A DNA stretch of 64,000 bases, from the NCBI RefSeq assembly GCF_002240225.1, contig NZ_CP022584.1, positions 744,001-808,000 on the forward strand. Direction: 5' to 3'. Made by a program: the position numbers and the translations under genes. This DNA is from Paenibacillus physcomitrellae. GTDB taxonomy: Bacteria; Bacillota; Bacilli; Paenibacillales; Paenibacillaceae. Positions 9,667 through 16,984 of this stretch are shown in pieces (the first letter of the stretch is position 1; every line of letters begins with the position of its first letter). The notes beneath the pieces are model-generated. The model was given only the letters and a program-made list of their open reading frames with translations. It did no database searches and had not been told where the DNA came from.

Positions 9667-10634
9667 TGAAATTCCGTAAATTAGGGAAAACCGGCCTGGA
9701 CGTTTCGGTGCTAAGCTTCGGCGCCTCTTCACTGGGCTCCGTGTTCCGTCAGACAAAGGAGGAGGAGAGCATCCGTACGGTGCATGCGGCCATTGATTCC
9801 GGCATGAATTATATTGATGTATCCCCCTATTATGGCTTAACTAAAGCGGAGGCCGTACTGGGAAAAGCCATCCATCAGCTTCCGCGCGACAAGTTCCTGC
9901 TGTCTTCCAAGGCCGGACGGTATGGAGAGTCAACTTTTGACTTTACTTCTTCGCGGATTTTCAGCAGTTTGGAGGAAAGCTTAAGCCGGCTTCAAACCGA
10001 CTATCTTGATATACTGTTTCTCCACGATGTCGAATTTGTGTCTCCCCAAATCATTCTCGAAGAAGCGGTTCCGGCCATGCATGAATTGAAGAAACAAGGA
10101 AAAATCCGTTACTGCGGCATCAGCGGTCTGCCTTTGCAGCTGTTTGAACAACTGCTCCCCCAAATTGATGTCGATGTGATTCTTTCTTACTGCCATTATT
10201 CGCTTAATGACACCTCTTTGCTTTCTTTATTACCGCTGCTTCATGAAAAAGGAATTGGGCTCGTTAACGCCTCGCCGTTATCCATGGGCCTCTTAACTAC
10301 CCGAGATACGGCAGATTGGCATCCGGCTGGCGCCCGCTTAAAGGCCATATGCAAACAAGCTGCCGAGTATTGTGCGTCAAAAGGTGCGGATATCGCCAAG
10401 CTGGCTGTGCAGTATTCTACGAGCCATGAGCAGATTCCTACCACTCTCGTAAGCACGGCCAACCCTCGGAACATTGTGCAAAATGCAGCCTGGGTTGACG
10501 AGCCGATGGATACGGAGCTGCTTCACGAGGTCTTGGAAATATTGAAGCCGATCCATAATGAAACATGGTTAAGCGGACTCACGCAATACAATCGCCATGC
10601 GTCCCAGCTGGAAAGGAGCGATATCAACTTATGA
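9666..10634 (+). CDS. Aldo/keto reductase, L-galactose dehydrogenase type
   Basis: This 322-residue aldo/keto reductase carries the tetrad Asp51, Tyr56, Lys82 and His120. It resembles plant L-galactose dehydrogenase closely by memory: FGASSLGSVF, VDVILSYCHYSLNDTSLL and NASPLSMGLLT are near-verbatim segments of that subfamily. The expected reaction is NAD-dependent oxidation of L-galactose at C1 to the lactone used by the COG3618 enzyme. L-fucose or D-arabinose (D-threo-aldose dehydrogenase) are alternative substrates for this subfamily. It overlaps uxaA by one base (TAATG) and lgoD by four (ATGA), so expression is coupled throughout. Confidence 0.88.
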   Translation: MKFRKLGKTGLDVSVLSFGASSLGSVFRQTKEEESIRTVHAAIDSGMNYIDVSPYYGLTKAEAVLGKAIHQLPRDKFLLSSKAGRYGESTFDFTSSRIFSSLEESLSRLQTDYLDILFLHDVEFVSPQIILEEAVPAMHELKKQGKIRYCGISGLPLQLFEQLLPQIDVDVILSYCHYSLNDTSLLSLLPLLHEKGIGLVNASPLSMGLLTTRDTADWHPAGARLKAICKQAAEYCASKGADIAKLAVQYSTSHEQIPTTLVSTANPRNIVQNAAWVDEPMDTELLHEVLEILKPIHNETWLSGLTQYNRHASQLERSDINL

Positions 10635-11650
10635 AAGGAATCGTTTGTGAAGAGGTCGGCAGGTTTAGCTGGAGGGAGGACTTACAAGCGCCTATAGAAG
10701 AGGAAGGGAAAGCGATCGTCCGGATTCGGCGAATCGGCATCTGCGGTACAGATTTGCATGCCTTTCAAGGAAATCAGCCTTATTTCCATTATCCCCGTAT
10801 TCTGGGCCATGAGCTCGCCGGTGTTATCGAAGCGGTTGGAGAGAACGAGGTCGGCTTTCAAGCAGGGGATCAGGTCAGTATAGTGCCTTATTTCCATTGT
10901 GGTGAGTGCCCGGCTTGCCTTAGGGGAAAAACGAACTGCTGCCAGAACATGAAGGTGTTTGGCGTCCATATTGATGGAGGGATGCGTGAGCGTGTATCCA
11001 TCCCTCTAAGCCATCTGATCAAGACTAATGACCTGACGCTGGATCAGTCGGCCATGCTGGAGCCGTTAGCCATCGGCGCCCATGCGATTCGGCGTGCCGG
11101 AGTGATTTCGGGAGAAACGGTTTTGGTCATTGGGGCGGGGCCAATCGGCCTTGGCCTTATGGCGCTTGCCCGGTATGCCGGGGCCAAGGTGGTAGCGATG
11201 GATGTCAACGATGGACGACTGGCCTTCTGCCGCTCCTGGGCAAAAGTTGAACATACAGTTAATGCGCTCCAGGAGCCGAAGGAGAAGCTTAACGCCATTA
11301 ATAATGGCCAGCTCTTTAATCTGGTTATGGATGCGACCGGCAATCCGGCTTCCATGGAAGGCGCTTTTGAATATGTCGGACACGGCGGCTCCCTGATTTA
11401 TGTTGGTCTTGTAAAAGGGGACATTACCTTTAACGATCCCCATTTTCATAGCCGCGAGATGACCTTGATGGGCAGCCGAAATGCTACATTAGAGGACTTC
11501 AATTTTGTGAGAAAAGCTATCTCGGAGGGCGCCATCGAAATCGAACGTTATATTTCACATCGTTCATCTTTTGAAGATATGATAACTCATTTCGACAGCT
11601 GGCTTAAGCCCGATTCCCAAGTCATAAAAGCATTAGTTGAAATCGACTGA
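10631..11650 (+). CDS. lgoD: Zn-dependent L-galactonate-5-dehydrogenase (LgoD/YjjN-like)
   Basis: The 339-residue medium-chain dehydrogenase has the catalytic zinc site Cys38 (GICGTDLH) and His60-Glu61 (GHE), structural zinc cysteines 90, 93, 96 and 104, and the nucleotide fold VLVIGAGPIGLG. It matches E. coli YjjN/LgoD in unusual stretches such as GNQPYF-YPR-LGHE and MGSRNAT-EDF. LgoD oxidises L-galactonate to D-tagaturonate, which feeds UxaB. I place the start at ATG 10631, overlapping the preceding stop and preceded by GGAAAGGAG; a longer in-frame extension lies within the reductase gene. It is the last gene of the operon, before a terminator. Confidence 0.88.
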   Translation: MKGIVCEEVGRFSWREDLQAPIEEEGKAIVRIRRIGICGTDLHAFQGNQPYFHYPRILGHELAGVIEAVGENEVGFQAGDQVSIVPYFHCGECPACLRGKTNCCQNMKVFGVHIDGGMRERVSIPLSHLIKTNDLTLDQSAMLEPLAIGAHAIRRAGVISGETVLVIGAGPIGLGLMALARYAGAKVVAMDVNDGRLAFCRSWAKVEHTVNALQEPKEKLNAINNGQLFNLVMDATGNPASMEGAFEYVGHGGSLIYVGLVKGDITFNDPHFHSREMTLMGSRNATLEDFNFVRKAISEGAIEIERYISHRSSFEDMITHFDSWLKPDSQVIKALVEID

Positions 11651-11670
11651 TTTAACCTACCAGCAATCTA

Positions 11671-11702
11671 AAGAAGGCTATTCCTTTACGGACAGCCTTC
11701 TT
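11671..11702 (+). terminator. Intrinsic terminator of the L-galactose operon
   Basis: AAGAAGGCT and AGCCTTCTT form a perfect nine-base stem with a 14-base loop, followed by a T-rich tract. It begins 20 bases after the lgoD stop. Confidence 0.8.
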
Positions 11703-11762
11703 TATGTATATTTATTTTAGATGTTAAAGAAATAAATTATAGATTTTGGAGGTTATGAGTAA

Positions 11763-12041
11763 GTGACATACATTCTTATACTTATATTTTTGCTTATCAT
11801 TATCCATTTATTTACCAAGGTAGGTCAGCTGGAAGGCCGCATAAAAGGCATGCAATATATTATAAACCAGTTAACCCAACAATCGGAGCTACCTGAATTA
11901 CCAATAAACGAAGACCTCCGTAAGTTAATAAATGAGGGAGAAGACGTAAAAGCAATTAAAAAGACAAGAGAATTTTTAGGTCTTTCCTTATTAGAAGCCA
12001 AAGCCTACATTGATAAATTGAAATCGGAAGATAGAACATGA
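11763..12041 (+). CDS. Small membrane-anchored protein with an L7/L12-C-terminal-like segment
   Basis: The 92-residue product starts at GTG, after GGAGG. Residues 2-19 form one hydrophobic membrane helix, followed by a charged spacer. The tail EDVKAIKKTREFLGLSLLEAKAYI resembles the C-terminal helical motif of ribosomal protein L7/L12 (VIKxVRExTGLGLKEAK), a motif that recurs in small Bacillales proteins of unknown role. No function can be assigned. It lies alone between a terminator and a region of gene debris. Confidence 0.6.
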   Translation: MTYILILIFLLIIIHLFTKVGQLEGRIKGMQYIINQLTQQSELPELPINEDLRKLINEGEDVKAIKKTREFLGLSLLEAKAYIDKLKSEDRT

Positions 12042-12135
12042 AAATCAATGAGGTACGGATTGACCAGCCCCGTTCTAGTATTGAACAAATGGTCTGAAGT
12101 GATTAGGTGTGTCTGCGCCTAAGCAGAAAGACAGG

Positions 12136-12243
12136 TTAAAATGTCTTTTCCAGTTTCCGGCTGGCTTGTTCTGTGGCCTCCATAATCACTTCGCCGAGGG
12201 TTGGGTGGGGATGAATGGTCAACGCCAAATCCTCTACCGTCGG
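12136..12243 (-). pseudogene. Dihydrolipoamide dehydrogenase C-terminal fragment
   Basis: On the minus strand about 35 codons read VEDLALTIHPHPTLGE and onward to a TAA, the conserved extreme C-terminus of dihydrolipoamide dehydrogenase, including the catalytic His-Pro-His segment. The frame loses similarity abruptly upstream of PTVEDL. The rest of the gene is absent, so this is a remnant. Confidence 0.8.
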
Positions 12244-12280
12244 CCATTCATGGAGAACAGTTGAAATTTATCCCTAGAGA

Positions 12281-12370
12281 GTGGGCCCGCCCCACTCCTT
12301 TCTTGTTGGTCGGGGATTATAATTTATCTCGACAGTGATCTCTTTTAATGAAAGGAGGGCGGGTCCCCAC
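12281..12370. repeat. Imperfect GC-rich inverted repeat
   Basis: Arms at 12281-12302 and 12350-12370 (GTGGGcCCGCCC...TCCTTTC and its near complement) could fold around a 47-base loop. It lies exactly between the lpdA fragment and the M16C peptidase fragment, so it may be the scar or end of a lost mobile element. I do not recognise the element. Confidence 0.45.
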
Positions 12371-12420
12371 CAAACAGGGTTTGTTGCCGACAAATGTTAG
12401 CCTTTCTGACGGACGGTCTG

Positions 12421-12772
12421 CATCCTGGCGCGGAAGGGTATGAGCTGCTAGGCGGCGTTTCCGTGACCTACAAGCATTAGCGTTACGAAGCGTATATAGA
12501 TAAACAGATGAACTATGATGTAGGGGAAGGGAGATTTTTTATCACTATCCGGAACTTGGGGAAGTGCATCAGATTGGATCATATATGTACTGAAAACGAT
12601 CTCCCCTGGCGCCTGCCAGAATGAAAAAGATCTCCAAAACCTGATGGATATTTATATGGATGCGGTACTTTATCCAAATATTCATCAAAACAAAGAAATT
12701 TCCCGCCAAGAGGGATGGAGCCCTTACTTGGAGTCGGAGATTCAGAACTTCAAGATTCCATTTATTGGATAG
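12421..12772 (+). pseudogene. M16C-type metallopeptidase fragment, decayed
   Basis: Short stretches in changing frames match the presequence-protease (M16C) family: HPGAEGYELLGGVSVTYKH, then QNEKDLQNLMDIYMDAVLYP followed by NIHQNKEISRQEGW. In intact members these are the N-terminal GYELL segment and the conserved SQNxKDFxNLMxVYLDAVxYP block. The region between is missing or scrambled and internal stops are present. A GGGTcga/tcgaACCC hairpin with a T-run follows at 12772-12800 and may be the old terminator. Confidence 0.75.
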
Positions 12773-12814
12773 GGTCGAGCTAATTCGAACCCGGCCTTTT
12801 TTAATTTGAATTCC

Positions 12815-13525
12815 TCAAGTTATCGCAAACATGTTGTACATTTTCATTCTCCGTATGTCGTCCCTGGATATTTTGAGTTCATTGATGAGTTCCTGATTTT
12901 CGGTTAACGGACATCTGGAGAACAACATTTTGAGAGCGATTGGCATAAAGGGACGGAAAGAAACTCCAGACATCAATCCCCATTTTTGTTCCGATTCAAG
13001 AAAAGAGGCCAGAATGTTGATCGTCAATTTCTCCAAGGGTGTAGCTTGGTTCGTTAAAATCAGGGTTGTTAGCGTGTCATAATGCTCGGTATGGCCTGCA
13101 TATGAATTTTCACATTGCCAGTATTGATCAAAATCGCGAACGTTCATATATAACATGGTCTTATAGCCGGCATCCTGGGTTTGAGGAAAAATATCAACGA
13201 CGCATCGGATCAGTTTGTTGATTCTGCCATCGTAAAAATAGGAGTAGAAGCGGTTGGAATTTTTGAAAAAGGTGTTGGGCATGTTCTCCAATAATGGCGA
13301 CGGTTTGATAGGCTCGGAATACAATAATTGCTCTACCTGTACGTTTAATGCAAGCGCTATGGCATATAGCGTATCGATATCCATGGCGATATCTCCGGTT
13401 TCATATTTGGAAACTGTGGCTTTGCTTTTATAAATGATCTTCCCCAGTTCTTCCACGGATATCCCCTTATATTTGCGTATGCTTCTGATTTTTTTACCTA
13501 CTTCCCGGCTGATTAAAGATGTCAC
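12815..13525 (-). CDS. XRE-family transcriptional regulator
   Basis: The 236-residue protein starts with a lambda-repressor-like helix-turn-helix (GKKIRSIRKYKGISVEELG, KSKATVSKYETG) and continues with a 160-residue helical region of unknown ligand. I choose GTG at 13525 because AAGGAGA lies six bases before it; a longer open frame upstream lacks such a site. It is divergent from the PatB-like gene and probably regulates it. An inverted repeat GAAACA-N12-TGTTTC lies in the shared gap. Confidence 0.78.
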   Translation of the reverse strand: MTSLISREVGKKIRSIRKYKGISVEELGKIIYKSKATVSKYETGDIAMDIDTLYAIALALNVQVEQLLYSEPIKPSPLLENMPNTFFKNSNRFYSYFYDGRINKLIRCVVDIFPQTQDAGYKTMLYMNVRDFDQYWQCENSYAGHTEHYDTLTTLILTNQATPLEKLTINILASFLESEQKWGLMSGVSFRPFMPIALKMLFSRCPLTENQELINELKISRDDIRRMKMYNMFAIT

Positions 13526-13636
13526 GTGATCTCTCCTTCGGATGTTTCTTAGGAATAAACAAAGCGGTGATAACAGGTGAATTCGACTGTGTTTGTAATG
13601 AATATAGCACAAATCCCTTTAAAAATTTCTTATTAC

Positions 13637-13660
13637 GAAACAAAGGGATAGAAATGTTTC
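13637..13660. promoter_or_regulatory. Inverted repeat GAAACA-N12-TGTTTC, candidate operator
   Basis: The arms lie at 13637-13642 and 13655-13660, in the 236-base gap between the divergent XRE and PatB-like genes. It is a reasonable XRE-type site, by position only. Confidence 0.35.
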
Positions 13661-13761
13661 ATATGACGAGAATACGGCCGTTTTGAGCGGGGTGCTTATC
13701 ATGTGAAATAATACAAACAAGAAACACTTGAATATCGTGCGAGAAAGAGAGGATCGACGTG

Positions 13762-14994
13762 ATGAAGTATAATTTTGACGAAATCATTGATCGCAAAAAT
13801 ACGAACTCTATGAATACGGACGGCTTTCGTGAATTCATGTTCAAAGGGAGAGAGAACTTGAGTTTTGCTTACAAGGATGACGAATGGATACGCATGTGGA
13901 TTGCGGATATGGATTTTGCGACTCCACCTGAAATTATTGAGGCGATTAGGACGAGGCTTGATCAGCGCATCTTCGGCTATAGCCAAGTATTTGATCCTAA
14001 TTATTATGTGGCCCTATCGAATTGGACGGAACGTATGTATGATTGGACTTTCCCCAAAGAATATTTGGTAACCTCTCCTGGCATTATCCCGGCCCTGTAT
14101 GAGTTATGTGAGTATATTTGCAAACCGGATGAAAAAGTGCTGATTGTAACGCCTTCTTATGCCTTTTTTAAATCCGCTGTGGAATTCAATCATTTGGAAC
14201 TGGTCTGTTCAAAGCTCAAAAATGAAAACGGGCATTATACGATAAACTATGACGATCTTGAAGCCAAAGCAAAGGATCCGAAGGTCGTCTTATGTATCTT
14301 CTGTAATCCACATAATCCAACGGGCCGGCTCTGGAAAGAAGAGGAGCTGCGGAGGGTTGGCGAAATTTGTCTAAGAAACCATGTGTGGATCATCTCAGAC
14401 GAAATCCATTGCGACTTGCTCCGGAGTGGTCTTTCTCATACCCCATTTGCCAAATTGTTCCCGCAATCAGATCGAATCGTCACCTGTATGGCCCCCAGCA
14501 AAACGTTTAACATGGCGGGGCTGATGTTCTCCAATGTTATTATTCCTAACCAGGAGCTTCGGGAATTATGGCTCCGTCGTCACTATTCCTTCAAAAATCC
14601 ATTGAGCATTGCGGCCACTCAGGCAGCCTATGAGCACGGGCAGCAATGGCATCAGGAATTATTGCAGTATCTGGACGGAAACTTCAAGTTTACGGATGCG
14701 TTTTTAAGTCAATACCTGCCTGAAGCCCAATTTAAGATTCCCGAAGCGACTTATCTGGCATGGATCAATATTAGCAGCTACATTCCGGGAGAGGAAGACC
14801 TGACAGGTCTGTTCGCTGCCCACGCAGGTGTGCTTCTGGAGGATGGAAGCATGTTCGTGGATAACGGCCAGGGGTATATCCGTCTCAATCTGGCATGCCC
14901 GCGAGCGGTTTTGAAGGAGGGGCTGCAGCGAATTGCTGCATTCCTGAACAGCTATCGGGATCCGTCCTTAGCGGGGACGGCAGCTGCGACTTAA
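13762..14994 (+). CDS. patB: PatB/MalY-type PLP-dependent C-S lyase/aminotransferase
   Basis: The 410-residue fold-type I PLP enzyme has the family motifs MWIADMDFATPPEI, FCNPHNPTGR, SDEIHCDLL and the PLP lysine Lys247 in APSKTFNMAG. MalY/PatB proteins cleave cystathionine and similar thioethers to thiols, pyruvate and ammonia. Start is ATG 13762 (a GTG directly before it is in frame and also usable), nine bases after AGAGG. Divergent from an XRE regulator. Substrate and direction, biosynthetic or sulfur-recycling, cannot be read from sequence. Confidence 0.85.
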   Translation: MKYNFDEIIDRKNTNSMNTDGFREFMFKGRENLSFAYKDDEWIRMWIADMDFATPPEIIEAIRTRLDQRIFGYSQVFDPNYYVALSNWTERMYDWTFPKEYLVTSPGIIPALYELCEYICKPDEKVLIVTPSYAFFKSAVEFNHLELVCSKLKNENGHYTINYDDLEAKAKDPKVVLCIFCNPHNPTGRLWKEEELRRVGEICLRNHVWIISDEIHCDLLRSGLSHTPFAKLFPQSDRIVTCMAPSKTFNMAGLMFSNVIIPNQELRELWLRRHYSFKNPLSIAATQAAYEHGQQWHQELLQYLDGNFKFTDAFLSQYLPEAQFKIPEATYLAWINISSYIPGEEDLTGLFAAHAGVLLEDGSMFVDNGQGYIRLNLACPRAVLKEGLQRIAAFLNSYRDPSLAGTAAAT

Positions 14995-15045
14995 ACCGTT
15001 AAATCGGAATTGCGTGGTGTTCGGCTTTTTACATGCCTTACTCAT

Positions 15046-15651
15046 TTAATCCTCGACACGGCCCCCCGCAGCTTTCAAATGCCCATAGGTAATAATTCTA
15101 CTAAACTGTGATGAAGCTTCTTCCACAGAAAGAGGCTGATCGTTTCTAATCCACCAAATGACTATCCCCATAAAAGCCGATACGAGATATTCGAGCAGCA
15201 ATTCCTTGGATATCTCTAAAGGAGCATTTACCTTGTCCGTATTCCATCCCTCGTTTAATTTATCTTTTATGATGTTCTCCATTTTTGTTCGAAACTGATA
15301 GATTCTGTTCTCTTCAATTAACATGGCGTAGTAAAAGGTCTTGTGGCTTGAGATATGTTCCAGCACAGTTGTCATGACCGTTTCAAGGATAGAAATACTG
15401 AAGGGATTCGTGCTGACGGGACAAAGAACGACGGCCTCCTTTAGTTCGCTTAATAATTCATTTATACATGTTTCCAATAAATCAGGCTTATTTTGATAAT
15501 GAAGATAAAAAGTGTTTCGGTTGATTATGGCCCGATCGGCAATATCCTGGATGGTTATCGCTTCATATCCCTTTTCCTGGATAAGCTCATAAAATGCCCT
15601 TCGAATGGATTGTTTCGTGCGCAGTATTCTCAGGTCGGTCTTTTTGTGCAT
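15046..15651 (-). CDS. TetR-family repressor
   Basis: The 201-residue protein has a TetR helix-turn-helix (IRRAFYELIQEKGYEAITIQDIADRA, NRNTFYLHYQNKPDLLE) and a C-terminal helical part with a late hydrophobic segment (VSAFMGIVIWWI), as in the TetR_C group of DhaS-like regulators. ATG follows AGGAGG. It is divergent from the SnoaL-domain gene, whose promoter carries a 32-base inverted repeat directly downstream of the -10; I infer it represses that gene. Confidence 0.85.
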   Translation of the reverse strand: MHKKTDLRILRTKQSIRRAFYELIQEKGYEAITIQDIADRAIINRNTFYLHYQNKPDLLETCINELLSELKEAVVLCPVSTNPFSISILETVMTTVLEHISSHKTFYYAMLIEENRIYQFRTKMENIIKDKLNEGWNTDKVNAPLEISKELLLEYLVSAFMGIVIWWIRNDQPLSVEEASSQFSRIITYGHLKAAGGRVED

Positions 15652-15741
15652 TTTTTTGATCCTCCTAAGTTTATTTTAAGTCGTTATACGACAAAATTCG
15701 ATAAATTGTCTGTTATCCTTCAAAACAAAAATTATTGAATA

Positions 15742-15770
15742 TTGAGTGGAATAATAGCCTTTATTATAAT
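15742..15770 (+). promoter_or_regulatory. Promoter of the tandem SnoaL-domain gene
   Basis: TTGAGT (15742-15747) and TATAAT (15765-15770) are separated by 17 bases, 71 bases upstream of the start codon. This is a good sigma-A match. Confidence 0.7.
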
Positions 15771-15778
15771 GAGCGGTA

Positions 15779-15810
15779 GATAAATAAACAACAGATATTC
15801 ATTATTTATC
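15779..15810. promoter_or_regulatory. TetR-type operator, GATAAATA-N16-TATTTATC
   Basis: Perfect eight-base arms at 15779-15786 and 15803-15810 lie immediately downstream of the -10 box. A repressor bound here would block initiation, which fits the divergent TetR gene. Confidence 0.6.
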
Positions 15811-15841
15811 AGGTGATTAAAAAATCAGGGAGGATAACCAA

Positions 15842-16621
15842 ATGATAGCAGAAAATCAAAATGAGCTAGTTCTTAAGGCGGTCGATGTGCTGGAAAGTTT
15901 CGAGAGCGGAAACCCCGAAGCGATTACGGCTTACGTAAATCCAAATCAATATATTCAGCATAACCAAAGCTTATCCGATGGTCGAGCAGCCATGCTTGGT
16001 GCACTTGATCATTTAAAGCAAATGGGTACGAAGGTAAGCATTAAACGTGCTTTTGTTGATGGAGATTATGTAGTTCTTCATTCCGTATATGAGTTTTTTG
16101 GCCCCAAAATCATTATTGATATTTTCCGATTTGAGGATGGCTTGATTGTGGAGCACTGGGACAACATGCAAGTGATGGAAGGAAAGACACCCAGCAATCA
16201 CACGATGATTGATGGGCCCGTTACGATAAAGGATATCGACAAAACGGATACTAACAAACAATTTGTCAAAAGTTATGTTGAAAACATCCTTCTTGGGAAG
16301 AACCCAAGCCTGCTGGCCTCTTATTTTGATGGGGATCATTACATTCAGCACAGTCCGCATATTGCAGACGGCCTGTCCGGTCTCCACGCTGCATTGCAGG
16401 CCCTAAAGGAGAAAAACATAACCTTCGAATATACTCATCTCCATAAAGTGATTGGGCAAGGTGATTTCGTGCTTGCGGTGAGTGAAGGTCTATTGGATGG
16501 CCAAGAAACGGCTTTCTACGATCTGTTTCGTGTAGAGAACGAAAAGATCGCTGAGCATTGGGACGTCATCGAGGCCATATTACCGGTAGAGAAACGAAAA
16601 AATTCGAACAGCAGATTCTGA
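15842..16621 (+). CDS. Tandem SnoaL-like (NTF2-fold) protein
   Basis: The 259-residue protein consists of two related NTF2-fold domains, roughly 1-118 and 135-250. Each carries a YIQHNQS/YIQHSPH segment near its start and a closing IVEHWDNMQ/IAEHWDVIE segment, so it arose by internal duplication. SnoaL-like proteins are small enzymes or binding proteins of many kinds; no substrate can be inferred. ATG follows GGGAGGA. It is controlled by the promoter and operator just upstream and ends before a hairpin terminator. Confidence 0.8.
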   Translation: MIAENQNELVLKAVDVLESFESGNPEAITAYVNPNQYIQHNQSLSDGRAAMLGALDHLKQMGTKVSIKRAFVDGDYVVLHSVYEFFGPKIIIDIFRFEDGLIVEHWDNMQVMEGKTPSNHTMIDGPVTIKDIDKTDTNKQFVKSYVENILLGKNPSLLASYFDGDHYIQHSPHIADGLSGLHAALQALKEKNITFEYTHLHKVIGQGDFVLAVSEGLLDGQETAFYDLFRVENEKIAEHWDVIEAILPVEKRKNSNSRF

Positions 16622-16702
16622 ATTGCTTGATAGGTCAGAGGACAAGAGATTGACCTAAGCAGACTTATCGTTTTTAAAGAGAGAATTACTTCTGCCGACT
16701 CC

Positions 16703-16726
16703 AGACGCCGGGATACCCGAGCGTCT
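16703..16726 (+). terminator. Hairpin terminator after the SnoaL-domain gene
   Basis: AGACGC-CGGG and CCCG-a-GCGTCT pair around a three-base loop with one bulged A; a T-rich stretch follows. Apart from this terminator, 16622-16984 holds only AT-rich DNA before the amidase gene. Confidence 0.6.
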
Positions 16727-16984
16727 CTTTGTTGTTTATTGCGTTGTTCGCGTAGCCCAAATAAAATAGAGACAATTATACTTATCTTTTCATGTTATAT
16801 AACCTCACAAATTCATTTACGACATTGTAGAAACTAAGTATAATCACGTTATTATAACTTACATATTTTATGTTTGTTGTAAAGAAGGGAGGATGCTCGA
16901 ATAAATCAGAAAAAAAATGCGTTAACATACATGACATAATTGTTGTGTGTGTTAAAAATTTCAAAAGAGGAGTTGGATACTAAG

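Noticed and set aside
5856-11650. L-fucose oxidative pathway as an alternative reading of the operon
   Set aside because: The lactonase and reductase would fit L-fucose, but there is no fuconate dehydratase of the enolase or IlvD type, and UxaA, UxaB and LgoD fit tagaturonate chemistry instead.
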